A stretch of 64,000 nt of DNA from DATEDA01 sp963789885 (lineage in GTDB: Bacteria; Pseudomonadota; Gammaproteobacteria; Burkholderiales; SG8-39), in the NCBI GenBank assembly GCA_963789885.1, contig CAWBNB010000064.1, positions 62,001 through 126,000 on the forward strand, in the 5' to 3' direction. The notes below the pieces were generated by a model, which searched no databases, was not told the DNA's origin, and saw only the letters and a list, made by a program, of their open reading frames with translations. The translations under genes and the position numbers were made by a program. The stretch's first letter is position 1; every line of letters begins with the position of its first letter. Below are positions 11,744-19,896 of the stretch, piece after piece.

Positions 11744-12435
11744 CGTGTCACCTTCGGTTGGTCGCCCGCGATTCCGAGCGCGGGCAGGTCGTGAGCCAGC
11801 AGATCGCCGATCCGCTCGATCGCGAAGTCCGGCGCGGGACCGGCGGCGAGCGCCTGTGCGTCGTGCGCATATTGCCCCTGCCGCGGCAGTACCGTCGTCA
11901 CACGCTCGCCCCACGCCTGCTTCACCGCGGCGAGGATCCGCGGCTTGTCGTCCACGAGCACGTAGTGCCGGGCGGGGTAGCGCCGCTCGACGTCGTCGAG
12001 CGCGCGCTCCTTGTGGATGTAGATGAGCACGCGGCCGCCGACCGCCGCGGCGATGCCGGAGCGCTCGACCTTCCGCGGCTGGAACACCACGTCGCCGTCC
12101 GACAGGATCACTGTGCGCCCCCAGCCGCCGAGCCGCTCGAGCACCGCGAGCGCACCCGGGTACAGCCGGCTCGCGAACGGGTAGTCGACGAGGAACGACG
12201 ACATCGCGACGAGGTCGATGTCGAGCGGGTGCTCGACCCGGTAGCGCTGCAGCGCGCCGAGGTAGTCGCGGTAGCCGAGCTCGTCCATCAGCCGATCGAG
12301 GATCGTCCAGTAGCGGTCGCGGCACGCCGGCCCGTACTCGCGCTCGAGGTGGCCCCGGATGTCGTCCTGGACGCGGTCGTTGTCGAGCAGCGTGTTGTCG
12401 ACGTCGACGAGGAAAACGGTTGCTTCGGCTGTCAT
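11740..12435 (-). CDS. HAD-superfamily hydrolase
   Basis: 231 aa. The catalytic motif FLVDVDNTLLDND (two Asp) is at residues 8-20, motif II is in TVILSDGDV, a Lys lies in the FQPRKVERSG region, and motif IV is in YVLVDDKPRIL. A helical cap lies between residues 20 and 90. This is a soluble phosphatase-type HAD protein with no signal peptide. Its substrate is not evident. Strict coupling to tal (ATGA overlap) suggests a sugar-phosphate phosphatase or a housekeeping role in this pathway, which is an inference from position only. Confidence 0.8.
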   Translation of the reverse strand: MTAEATVFLVDVDNTLLDNDRVQDDIRGHLEREYGPACRDRYWTILDRLMDELGYRDYLGALQRYRVEHPLDIDLVAMSSFLVDYPFASRLYPGALAVLERLGGWGRTVILSDGDVVFQPRKVERSGIAAAVGGRVLIYIHKERALDDVERRYPARHYVLVDDKPRILAAVKQAWGERVTTVLPRQGQYAHDAQALAAGPAPDFAIERIGDLLAHDLPALGIAGDQPKVTR

Positions 12436-12466
12436 CGGTGCTGCGGCGAGCGGGCGCGGCCCGGGG

Positions 12467-13064
12467 TCACGCCTCGACGTGGCGCATATCGTCCCACAAA
12501 CGGATGACCGGTTCGGAGAGACCGCGTTCGTAGCCGAGCGCGCTCAGGCTCGCGGTGCCGAGGAGGAAGAAGCGCCCGGCCGCCGCCTCGAGCCCGAGCC
12601 AGCGCGCGGCGAATACTCGCAGAAAATGGCCGCTCGAGAAGACGAGCACGTCGCCGCCCACGGCGCGGACGCGCGCGACGACGCGATCGGCGCGCGCACC
12701 GGCCTGGTGCGGCGATTCCCCACCGGGGCAGCCGTCGCGGAACAGCTCCCAGTCCGGGCGCTCGGCGCGGATCTTCGCTGGTCCGCCGCCCCTCGTACTC
12801 GCCGTAGTTCCATTCCACCAGGTCGCGGTCCACCTCGGCGGCCGCGCCGAACCCCGCCAGCGCGCACGTCCGCGCGGCGCGTTGCAGCGGACTGGTGAAG
12901 ACTTTCGCGAATTGCATGCCGGCCAGCCGCTCGCCCAACCGGCGAGCGTTCCGTTCGCCGCGATCGGTGAGCGGAATGTCGGTGAGCCCGGTGTGCCGGC
13001 CGGAGAGGCTCCACGCGGTCTCGCCGTGCCGGACGAGGTAGACGGCGGGCAGCGCTGCGCTCAT
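12467..13064 (-). pseudogene. Histidine-phosphatase (phosphoglycerate-mutase-like) with one frame break
   Basis: The N-terminal part has the phosphohistidine motif VYLVRHGETAWS, then GRHTGLTDIPLTDRGERNA and FTSPLQRAARTC, and reaches VEWNYGEYEGRRTSE. The frame changes by +1 near 12777. The other frame then continues with the DWELFRDGCPGGES segment and the second-His motif VLVFSSGHFLRV to a stop at 12467. Correcting one base gives 199 codons. The length and the short linker fit the GpmB/alpha-ribazole-phosphatase-like group, and the substrate is uncertain. It sits between the HAD gene and a GH57 gene. Probably an intact gene with a sequence error. Confidence 0.8.
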
Positions 13065-13084
13065 CGGGACCGGCTCGCAGACGC

Positions 13085-15089
13085 TTACCGCGCGCTCATG
13101 ATCTTCAGCGCGACCGACAGCTCGCAGCGACCGGCGGTGAGCGGCCACGCCAGCGTCACCGTCGCGCACTGCATGATCTTCTCGAAGCCGTCCTCGGACT
13201 GCGAAACGGTGAGATGCGGCCGCGCCTGCACGGCTGCCGGCGAGCTGCACAGCACCGCGACCGCGCCGCCCATGAACTGATCGTCGAGCACGAGCTCGGT
13301 GACCGCTGCGGCATCGAGCGGCTGGCCGAAGCCGCACGGGATCTCGCCGTTCAGGATGTAGCGTCCGGCGTACCCGTCGCAGCTCGGCATCGCGAGGTTG
13401 AGCTCGGTGCGGAACGTGCCGGCGTGCGCGGCCTCGATGAACCAGGTCACCGTCACCCGGCTGCCCTGCACCAGCACGAGCTTCTCGATGCGTCCTGCGC
13501 CGCACGGCCCGACGAAGCTCGCCGCGTGCTCGAGCGAGCCGTAGGGCGCGAGCTCGTAGCCGCCGAGCGGCCGTACGTTCCCGGCCGCGTCCACCCACGC
13601 GTCGCGGAAGATCGTCCGCGCGTGCGCGTCGGGCACGAGATCTTCGGCCGACACGGCGTGCTTGAACCGCACGCGGTCGTGCGCCGACGCGATCCCCGGC
13701 CCGTCGTGCTGGGACCCCTGCGCCTCGAGGGCCGTGCGGTGATAGTGCTCCGCGTGGCGACGCAGCGTGTCGCCGAAGTTCTGCGCGAGCGCATAGGCGT
13801 CGAGCTCGACGAGCGAGGCCGAGCCGTCGAGCTTCACCACCGCCTGCAGCTCGCCGTTCTGCAGGAACAGCTCGTCGACGCCGTCGCCGTCGAGATCGGC
13901 GCGCGCGCGCGCCGGGCGCGGCGCGATCGCGTCGAGGCGCGCCTCGAGGCCGACCAGCGCGCCGTACACCGCGCGGCGCAGGTGCGGGAGATAGAGGCCG
14001 CCGAAGAGCCCGTGCCAGTAGGCGTCGTTCGCCTGCCCGAGATGGAGCAGCCGCCGCAGCGCGTCCGCGGGCGTCCCGCGCGGCAGCGCAGCGACCCGGT
14101 CGGAGAGCTGGAGCATCCGCTTGTGCATCCAGTTCGCCTCCGGATAGCGCGACATGAAGTTGCGCCAGATCCCGCCGCGGAGGAACGGCTTCTCCGCCTC
14201 GTAGCGGCCCGCCTCCTTCTCGCGCGCGACGAGCGCCGCGTAGTCGTGCGCCGCCGGCGCGGGCAGGGTCCACTCGTTCATCTCGATGTAGGACGTGGTC
14301 GGGAGATAGACGATGCCGCGGCTCGCGGCGCGCGCGCGGTGCTCGCGGAAGGTGAGCGTCTCGATCCGGTCCGACTCGAGCACCCCGCGCACGAACGCCT
14401 CGAGCCAGCCCTTGCCGTACACCCACTCGTGGGTCTCCGGCCAGATGCCGAACTTCTCGATGTCGTCGAAGTAGACCGCCGCGCCGGGCTGCGCGGCGAT
14501 GAATTCGACCGCTTCGGCGGCGGGCGCGAACGGAATCCGGTACCGCAGCGCTTCCGAGATCGGATAGAGATCGATCCGCGCCCCGCCCTCCTCGGTCGTG
14601 AAGTAGCCGTCGAGCTCGGCCACGGTCTTCCCGGCACACAGGAAGTGGTAGTCGTCGACGGTCACGTAGCGGGTGCCGCTCTCGACGAGCGCCGGCACGA
14701 CGGCGGACTCCCATACCCGCTCGGTGAGCCAGGCGCCGGCCGGCGCCGCGCCGAGCGTCCGCTCGAGCTTCTCCGGACAGCGCGACGAGCTGGGCGACGC
14801 GGTCGCGGTGCGGGATCGCGGCGAGCACCGGCTCGGTGTCGCCGCCGCCGAAGAGCTCGACCTGGCCGCGTGCCACCATCTCGCGCAGGAGCAGCATGTC
14901 GCGCGGATAGCGCTCGACCAGGTAGTCGAGCAGCGGGCCGCTGAAGTGCACCGCGAACCGGAACGCCGGAAAGCGGTAGAGGGTCTCGAGGAACGGGCGG
15001 TAGGAAAGATCGTGCGCCTGGTCGAGGACCTCCGGGAAATTTCCGGCCGGCTGGTGCGCGTGGACGCCGAAGAGGAACGCCGTCTTCAC
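13085..15089 (-). pseudogene. GH57 alpha-glucan enzyme with C-terminal DUF1926-like domain, one frame break
   Basis: The GH57 signature FLFGVHAHQPAGNFPEV is at the start and GGGDTEPVLAAIPHRDR follows near residue 90. After a +1 break near 14777 come WLTERVWESAVVPAL (region of the nucleophile Glu) and VYFDDIEKFGIWPETHEW (second acid). The last 250 residues look like the beta-rich domain of GH57 4-alpha-glucanotransferases and amylases. Repaired length is 667 aa. The GTG start at 15089 overlaps the TGA of the upstream GH57 gene. Family members cleave or transfer alpha-1,4-glucan chains; which of these applies here cannot be told. Confidence 0.85.
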
Positions 15090-16774
15090 GCGGGCGAGTG
15101 CTCGGAGGCGCGCCGCATGGTCCCGCCGAGCTCGGGATGCCCGGTGCCGCGGCTGATCGGTTCGGCGAGCGTCGCCGGAACCGGCAGCTTGAGCAGGCGG
15201 TAGAGGAGCGCGAGGTTCGCCCGGTACAGCCGGTCGAAGCTCGCCACCGCAAACGCCGGGTTGTAGTCGCCCATCCACCAGAACCAGTCCGAGCCCTCGC
15301 AGTTGGCGAGCGCCCGTTCGGCGGCCGTTCGTTCGGCGTCGGTCAACCGTCCGCCCGCGACGACCGCGTCGAAGGCCTGCTTCGCCGCGACCAGGAAATC
15401 CCAGGCGCGGTTCTTCTCCGGCGAACCGATCCAGGTCGTGAAGTCGCCGTACACCCAGCTGCCCGCGACGAGGCGGGGCAGGTCCGGCGCCGGGCGAGCG
15501 AGCGCGCCCGCGAAGGTTGTCGTGCGGAGAAACGGGTGCGCCGCGAGCTCGCCGTACAGCGCATCGAGGAAGTAGAAGCCGTTGTACGGGTAGAACTCCC
15601 AGCAGTTCTCGCCGTCGAGGATCACGCTGACGACGGGCGTGTGGCTATCGGTCGCGTGCGCGGCGATTGCCTCGAGCTCGCCGACGAAGTGCGCGGCCGC
15701 CTCGTCGCCGTGCCACTTCGAGTACTCGAACCCGATGAGGTCCGACAGCCGGTCGTCGCGGAAGAAGCATGCGAGCGCGGTGCCGGGCGCAAGCCACGGG
15801 CGATAGTGCGGCCGCTCCGGAACGGGCTCGCCGCCGGCAGCGAGCGAGTGCTTGAGCACGCTCTCGCTCGACGCCATCCACCGGACGCCCCGCTCGGCGA
15901 GCACGTGCGCGAGCGGGTCCGAGACCGCGCCCTCGGCGGGCCACACGCCCGCCGGCGCCGCGCCGAAGCGGCGCACGTGGCTCGCGAGCGCGGCATCGAC
16001 GTGCGCGCGCACGCGGTTGACGCCGCCCGGATAGCCGCTGCTCGCCGGCAACGGCAACTCGGGGCGCGCTTCGCGCGCCGAGCGGAAATCGATGAGTAGC
16101 GGCGCGAGCGGATGGTAATGCGGCGTGGTGGACAGCTCGACCCGCCCGCCGGCGGCGAGCCGTGCGTAGCGCGTGATCGTGCCCGAGACGACCTCGCCGA
16201 CGAGCGCAAAGAGCGCCAGCCGGTCGGCCGCCGTGAAGCCGGCGCCCGCCGCCATCATCCGCGTCACGAGCACGGATTCGCGCTTGACCGTCTCCCCCAT
16301 CCACGCGAGGTGATACCAGGTCACCAGGTCGTGGCAGTAGCGGTCGGAGAGATAGTCGATCGAGTCGCGACCCTGATGCTCGAGCGCGAGGAAGAGATCA
16401 TGCAGGCCCTTGTAGGGCGGGAACGGCTGCACCATCTTCTCGTGGTTCGCGCGGAAGCACTGGGTGACGACGAGCTCGCGCTCGGGCCGCGAGAGCGGCG
16501 TCGACTCGTCGCGCGCCAGGAGGCGGAGCAGCGGATCGCGGAGCCGGCCGGTCGCGAACTGGTCCGCGTAGTCCTCGAGCTGGTCGAGCAGCACCGGCAC
16601 CAGGTTGACGACCGCCCGCACGCCGGCGTGCCGCTCGAGATGAGCAGCCATGTCGGCGTAGTCCTTGAGCGCGTGGAGGTAGACCCACGGCTGCGTGAAC
16701 TCGCCGGTGGCGTGGTCGCGGTAGTCCGGCTGGTGCATGTGCCAGCACAGGACGACTTCGGCGCGTCGGTCCAT
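15086..16774 (-). CDS. GH57 glycoside hydrolase
   Basis: 562 aa, intact. It begins MDRRAEVVLCWHMHQPDYRD, the GH57 region I histidine motif, followed by ELSTTPHYHPLAPLL, PAGVWPAEGAVSD (nucleophile Glu region) and VVSVILDGENCWEFYPYNG (catalytic Asp region). It resembles the amylopullulanase-like GH57 branch and differs clearly from its downstream neighbour, so the pair is not a recent duplication. There is no signal peptide, so it probably acts on cytoplasmic glycogen or maltodextrin. I chose ATG at 16774 because the homology begins immediately and the upstream codons read through the divergent promoter. It is the first gene of the 13-gene run. Confidence 0.9.
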   Translation of the reverse strand: MDRRAEVVLCWHMHQPDYRDHATGEFTQPWVYLHALKDYADMAAHLERHAGVRAVVNLVPVLLDQLEDYADQFATGRLRDPLLRLLARDESTPLSRPERELVVTQCFRANHEKMVQPFPPYKGLHDLFLALEHQGRDSIDYLSDRYCHDLVTWYHLAWMGETVKRESVLVTRMMAAGAGFTAADRLALFALVGEVVSGTITRYARLAAGGRVELSTTPHYHPLAPLLIDFRSAREARPELPLPASSGYPGGVNRVRAHVDAALASHVRRFGAAPAGVWPAEGAVSDPLAHVLAERGVRWMASSESVLKHSLAAGGEPVPERPHYRPWLAPGTALACFFRDDRLSDLIGFEYSKWHGDEAAAHFVGELEAIAAHATDSHTPVVSVILDGENCWEFYPYNGFYFLDALYGELAAHPFLRTTTFAGALARPAPDLPRLVAGSWVYGDFTTWIGSPEKNRAWDFLVAAKQAFDAVVAGGRLTDAERTAAERALANCEGSDWFWWMGDYNPAFAVASFDRLYRANLALLYRLLKLPVPATLAEPISRGTGHPELGGTMRRASEHSPA

Positions 16775-16861
16775 CCGCCTGCCAGGGCCCCTGGGGTCGC
16801 TCCGGGAACGCGGAGCAGGCCCGAGATTAGCAGCCGCGGGCCGATCGCGGCAGAGCAACTT

Positions 16862-16881
16862 GTCAATACATACGTATTGAC
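16862..16881. promoter_or_regulatory. Perfect inverted repeat, likely operator of the RHH/NTase module
   Basis: Two perfect 8-base arms, GTCAATAC (16862-16869) and GTATTGAC (16874-16881), are separated by ATAC. The repeat is AT-rich in a very GC-rich setting and lies between the divergent GH57 operon and the ribbon-helix-helix gene. Its right arm contains the -35 box of the plus-strand promoter. Palindromes over the promoter are the usual autoregulatory sites of ribbon-helix-helix antitoxins, so self-repression is the likely function (inference). Confidence 0.7.
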
Positions 16882-16905
16882 GATAGATCGAATCCGGCCT
16901 ATCCT
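16877..16905 (+). promoter_or_regulatory. Sigma-70-like promoter with leaderless start
   Basis: A TTGACG box (16877-16882) is separated by exactly 17 bases from TATCCT (16900-16905). The expected transcription start, about seven bases after the -10 box, coincides with the ATG at 16912. No ribosome-binding site fits in the six bases between. The -35 box is inside the operator palindrome, so a bound repressor would block polymerase. Confidence 0.65.
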
Positions 16906-16911
16906 GCCGCG

Positions 16912-17406
16912 ATGACCGCCACCGCAAAGTCCGCCCAGCTCCAGATCCGGGTTTCGTTGGCCGAGAAGGCCGCGATCCGGCGCGCCGCCCAGCGGGCCGG
17001 GATGGAGATGTCCGCTTACGTGCTCGCCCGCGTATTGCCGGCGCCCGCGCAGCGCTTTCAGGAACTCACCGAGGCTTGCGCGAATCCCGACGGGACGCGC
17101 TTCGCCCTCGCGGAGTTGAGTGCCTGGCTGGCGAACCTCGGCGCCGCGGAGCTCCAGGAAGCGGTAGCGTCGCCGCCGCCCGCGCTCACGCCGTATCTCG
17201 CGAACTACGTCGCGGCGATGGTGGAGTACGCGTGCGCGCAGGCCGGCGTCGCGCCGCCGGCCTGGAGCCGCACGGTCGCGCCCCTCGCCGAGCCGGTGTT
17301 CGGCTCGACCCTCCTGAGCTTGCGCCTGTACCTGCTGACCCACTCGCCCCCGCCCTTCCGGCGGCGGAACATCTTCATCGACGCGAGCGTCGGCTCGCGG
17401 GTCTGA
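16912..17406 (+). CDS. Ribbon-helix-helix-like protein, probable antitoxin or regulator
   Basis: 164 aa. Residues 8-45 read as a ribbon-helix-helix DNA-binding fold: a beta strand (AQLQIRVSLAEKAAI), then two helices with the RRAAQRAGMEMSAYVLARVL pattern, as in DUF1778/MobC-like proteins. Residues 50-150 form a helical domain I do not recognise, containing a proline stretch near residue 85. The gene ends with TGA three bases before the downstream nucleotidyltransferase ATG, so the two are co-transcribed. The operator palindrome at its promoter supports a DNA-binding, self-regulating role. Antitoxin function is inferred from this context. Confidence 0.65.
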   Translation: MTATAKSAQLQIRVSLAEKAAIRRAAQRAGMEMSAYVLARVLPAPAQRFQELTEACANPDGTRFALAELSAWLANLGAAELQEAVASPPPALTPYLANYVAAMVEYACAQAGVAPPAWSRTVAPLAEPVFGSTLLSLRLYLLTHSPPPFRRRNIFIDASVGSRV

Positions 17407-17408
17407 AG

Positions 17409-17936
17409 ATGCCGGCGCTCAGCGAGCGGGACATCCGGCGGCTCTTCGGGCTGCTCAACGACGACCTGCGCCGTGCAGGGACGGAGGGGGAACTGTTCCT
17501 GGTCGGTGGAGCGGTGATGTGTCTCGCCTATTCCGCCCGCCCTTCCACCCAGGACGTCGACGCGCTCTTCCGGCCGGCGCGCGAGGTACGCGAGGCCGCG
17601 GCGAGGGTGGCCGTGCGGGCGGGCGTTCAGCCCGACTGGCTCAACGACGGCGTGAAGGGGTTCCTCAGCGAGCGCGGGGAATTCCGTGCCTTCCTCGAGC
17701 TGGACCACCTGCGCGTCATGGTGGCGCAGCCCGAATACCTGCTGGCCATGAAGTGCCTGGCGCTGCGGATCGGCGCGGAGTCCCACGACGAGGACGACGT
17801 CCGCTATCTCCTCCGTCATCTCGACGTCGGCACGTACGAGCGGGCGATCGCGGTGATCACGCGGTTCTACCCGCTCGAGCGCTTCCCGCAGAAGACCCTG
17901 TACGCGCTGGGGGAGCTCCTACCGAAGAAGCGCTGA
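17409..17936 (+). CDS. Nucleotidyltransferase-fold protein (DUF6036-like), probable toxin partner
   Basis: 175 aa, with ATG at 17409 just after the upstream TGA. The nucleotidyltransferase motif LFLVGGAVMCLAYSARPSTQDVDALF (residues about 23-48 in this protein, here quoted only as a landmark: GGAVMCLA and the DVDALF metal-binding pair) is clear, followed by a helical C-terminal part with ESHDEDDVRYLLRHL. Family knowledge: nucleotidyltransferases of this type are often found in two-gene toxin-antitoxin-like pairs and resemble AbiEii/MenT-type toxins. The target (tRNA, protein or nucleotide) is unknown. The frame remains open upstream within the partner gene, but the codon choice and homology start at MPALSERDI. 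Confidence 0.7.
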   Translation: MPALSERDIRRLFGLLNDDLRRAGTEGELFLVGGAVMCLAYSARPSTQDVDALFRPAREVREAAARVAVRAGVQPDWLNDGVKGFLSERGEFRAFLELDHLRVMVAQPEYLLAMKCLALRIGAESHDEDDVRYLLRHLDVGTYERAIAVITRFYPLERFPQKTLYALGELLPKKR

Positions 17937-18097
17937 GGCGTTCCGGGCCGAAGCGAGAGGTCGGCCGCGAAGGCGCGGGAGATCGGCGCGACTCGGCCCA
18001 ACTTCCCGATGCTCCGATGGTAAGTGATAACCGGCGGCCCTGCCGCGCTGGCGTCACGTACGCGGAGAGGTGGCGCTACGTACCCCCCATACACCGC

Positions 18098-19567
18098 TCA
18101 CCTGCCTTTCTTCATGAGTCCTTCGCGCGCCCGGCTGCGTTCCTCTTCGTCCTCCGTGACGAGCGTATACGCGATGTAGTACTTGTAGATGTTCGAGACA
18201 TAGGTGACCGTCTCGGCACCGTGCTTCTCGGCGGCAACCCACTCGACGTTGTTGAACCACACGTTCGGGTCAAGCCCGCGTTTTGCCGCGTCCCGCCTGA
18301 GCTGCTGGATGCGGCTCGGCCCGGCGTTGTAGGAGGCGAGCGCGAACAGCCCCCTGTTCAGCCGGTCACTCGGATCGTTCGCGTAGTACTGGTCGATCAG
18401 GGTGCGCATGTACTTCACCCCGCAATGGATGTTCGGCTCGAGACGGCTGATGTCGCCGACCTGCATGAGCTCGCCCGTCGCGGGCATGACCTGCATGATG
18501 CCGATCGCGCCGACCCTGCTCCTCACCTCCTGGTCGAGCTGCGACTCCTGGTAGCCCTGCGCCATCATGAGCAGGTGATCCATGTCGTATTTCTCGCCGT
18601 ACTTTCTGAAGAACGACACCATCTGGTGGTACTTCTTGATCTCCTCCTCGGACGTGGCGTTCAATACGAATCGGGTGCTCTTCAGATAACGCCGGATCAG
18701 CTCGTTTCCCAGCAGCGTCCCCGCTGCATGGGTTCTGGCGAATTCGTCCACGGTCGCCTTGAGCTTCGGACTGCCCTTGCGGAACATCCACGCGATCTCG
18801 CCGCCGGTGTTGACCGCCGCTTCGGGGTGGAGCGAGATGTCCTTGAAGATCTGCTGCCAGAACTCCGCCTTGTGGCGGTCGACGACGATCAGCCCGACGA
18901 GCCCGGCGTTCACCATCTCCATCAGGTCCTCGTCCTCGAGATGCTCGGACGCGAGCCGGAGCCTTGCCGGCGGCTTGCCTTCCTTGCGAAAGCGCTCGTT
19001 CAGCCGCTCGAGGTGCTCGTAGTAGCTCGACGACTTGCGGACGAGCACTTCCCGGCCGGACAGGTCGTCCACGCTCGCGATGCGCGGCGACCTCGGCCCG
19101 GTCACGACCAGCTCGCTCACGTTCGTCAGCAGCGGGACCGAGAAGTCCACGTGCTTCCGACGTTCGGGCGTGATGGTGAGGTTCGCCACCGCGATGTCGC
19201 CGCGCCCTTCCAGCAGCGCCGGAATGAGGTCGTCGCGCGAAACCGGCAGGAAGATGATGCGCACCTTCGCGCGGTCGACCTTCAGCTTCCGGTTGAGATC
19301 GCGCTCGAAGAGCTTCAACCCCTCGTACGACAGGCCGAACTGGCGCCCCTCATCGACGAAGTAGAAGGTTTTGGAGTACACGACCAGCGCCCGGACCGTG
19401 TGGCGCCGGACCATGCCGCCGAGATCGCCGGTCCATGGCTTCAGGACCCGTAGCGCTTCCCATTGCGCCTTCGGCGGCGCCGCATTCGGCGCTGCCGCTC
19501 CCTGAGCGACGGGCGCGGCAGCCAAAAACGACAGGACCGCGATGCGAATTGCTGAGAGAGATTTCAC
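18098..19567 (-). CDS. MltF-like lytic transglycosylase with substrate-binding domain
   Basis: 489 aa. A signal peptide (AVLSFLAAAPVAQGAAA) is followed by a family-3 solute-binding domain (residues about 60-300; RALVVYSKTFYFVDEG, GRGDIAVANLTITPERR). A C-terminal SLT domain then carries the catalytic Glu in AQGYQESQLD, GAIGIMQVMPATG and ASYNAGPSRI. This two-domain order is that of MltF, a periplasmic or outer-membrane enzyme cutting peptidoglycan glycan strands; here the mature N-terminus has no obvious lipobox. I chose GTG at 19567, which overlaps the TGA of a 37-codon upstream frame as GTGA and precedes the signal peptide. The gene closes the cassette that starts with the beta-barrel gene at 20718. 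Confidence 0.88.
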   Translation of the reverse strand: MKSLSAIRIAVLSFLAAAPVAQGAAAPNAAPPKAQWEALRVLKPWTGDLGGMVRRHTVRALVVYSKTFYFVDEGRQFGLSYEGLKLFERDLNRKLKVDRAKVRIIFLPVSRDDLIPALLEGRGDIAVANLTITPERRKHVDFSVPLLTNVSELVVTGPRSPRIASVDDLSGREVLVRKSSSYYEHLERLNERFRKEGKPPARLRLASEHLEDEDLMEMVNAGLVGLIVVDRHKAEFWQQIFKDISLHPEAAVNTGGEIAWMFRKGSPKLKATVDEFARTHAAGTLLGNELIRRYLKSTRFVLNATSEEEIKKYHQMVSFFRKYGEKYDMDHLLMMAQGYQESQLDQEVRSRVGAIGIMQVMPATGELMQVGDISRLEPNIHCGVKYMRTLIDQYYANDPSDRLNRGLFALASYNAGPSRIQQLRRDAAKRGLDPNVWFNNVEWVAAEKHGAETVTYVSNIYKYYIAYTLVTEDEEERSRAREGLMKKGR

Positions 19568-19677
19568 TGGCCCGGCAGGCTCGCGATGAAGAGCGCGATC
19601 GCGACCGCCGCCACGCTGGCCAGGGCGAACGTGACGAAGGTCGCGTAGTCCCAGAAGTCGAGCTCGAAGCCGAGCAT
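19564..19677 (-). CDS. 37-aa single-span membrane protein
   Basis: ATG at 19675-19677, stop TGA overlapping the start of the transglycosylase gene. The product starts MLGFELDFWDYATFVTFA and forms one hydrophobic helix ending in LPGQ. It resembles the first segment of small two-helix inner-membrane proteins that continue after an LPGR-like turn (DUF3302-like), so it may be a truncated member; this is a weak comparison from memory. The tight overlap with the downstream gene and its place after a CcoQ-like gene support it being translated. Confidence 0.5.
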   Translation of the reverse strand: MLGFELDFWDYATFVTFALASVAAVAIALFIASLPGQ

Positions 19678-19719
19678 AGTTCCCCCGGTCGGCCGGCGGA
19701 CGGTGAGGCCGTGATCGCC

Positions 19720-19860
19720 TCAGCCGTCCTTGTCCTGGAACGGGATCTTCGCGTCCTGCTCGAACCGCGCCTTGCGCTTGCGGCCGAACGCCCACACGAC
19801 GATCCCGACGAACACCACCGCCAGGACGACGAGATAGATCGTCAGCTCCGTCTGATTCAT
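19720..19860 (-). CDS. CcoQ/FixQ-like small membrane protein, copy 1
   Basis: 46 aa starting MNQTELTIYLVVLAVVF. One transmembrane helix is followed by a basic RKRKARF patch and the AKIPFQDKDG tail. Both the layout and the tail match CcoQ/FixQ, the small subunit of cbb3 cytochrome oxidase. There are no ccoN, ccoO or ccoP genes nearby, so its role as an oxidase subunit is doubtful. It lies 36 bases after the beta-barrel gene and belongs to the same cassette. A close paralogue is at 25426-25557. Confidence 0.7.
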   Translation of the reverse strand: MNQTELTIYLVVLAVVFVGIVVWAFGRKRKARFEQDAKIPFQDKDG

Positions 19861-19896
19861 CGTCACGTCCTCATGCTGGTCCGGTCGTCCCGTCGC

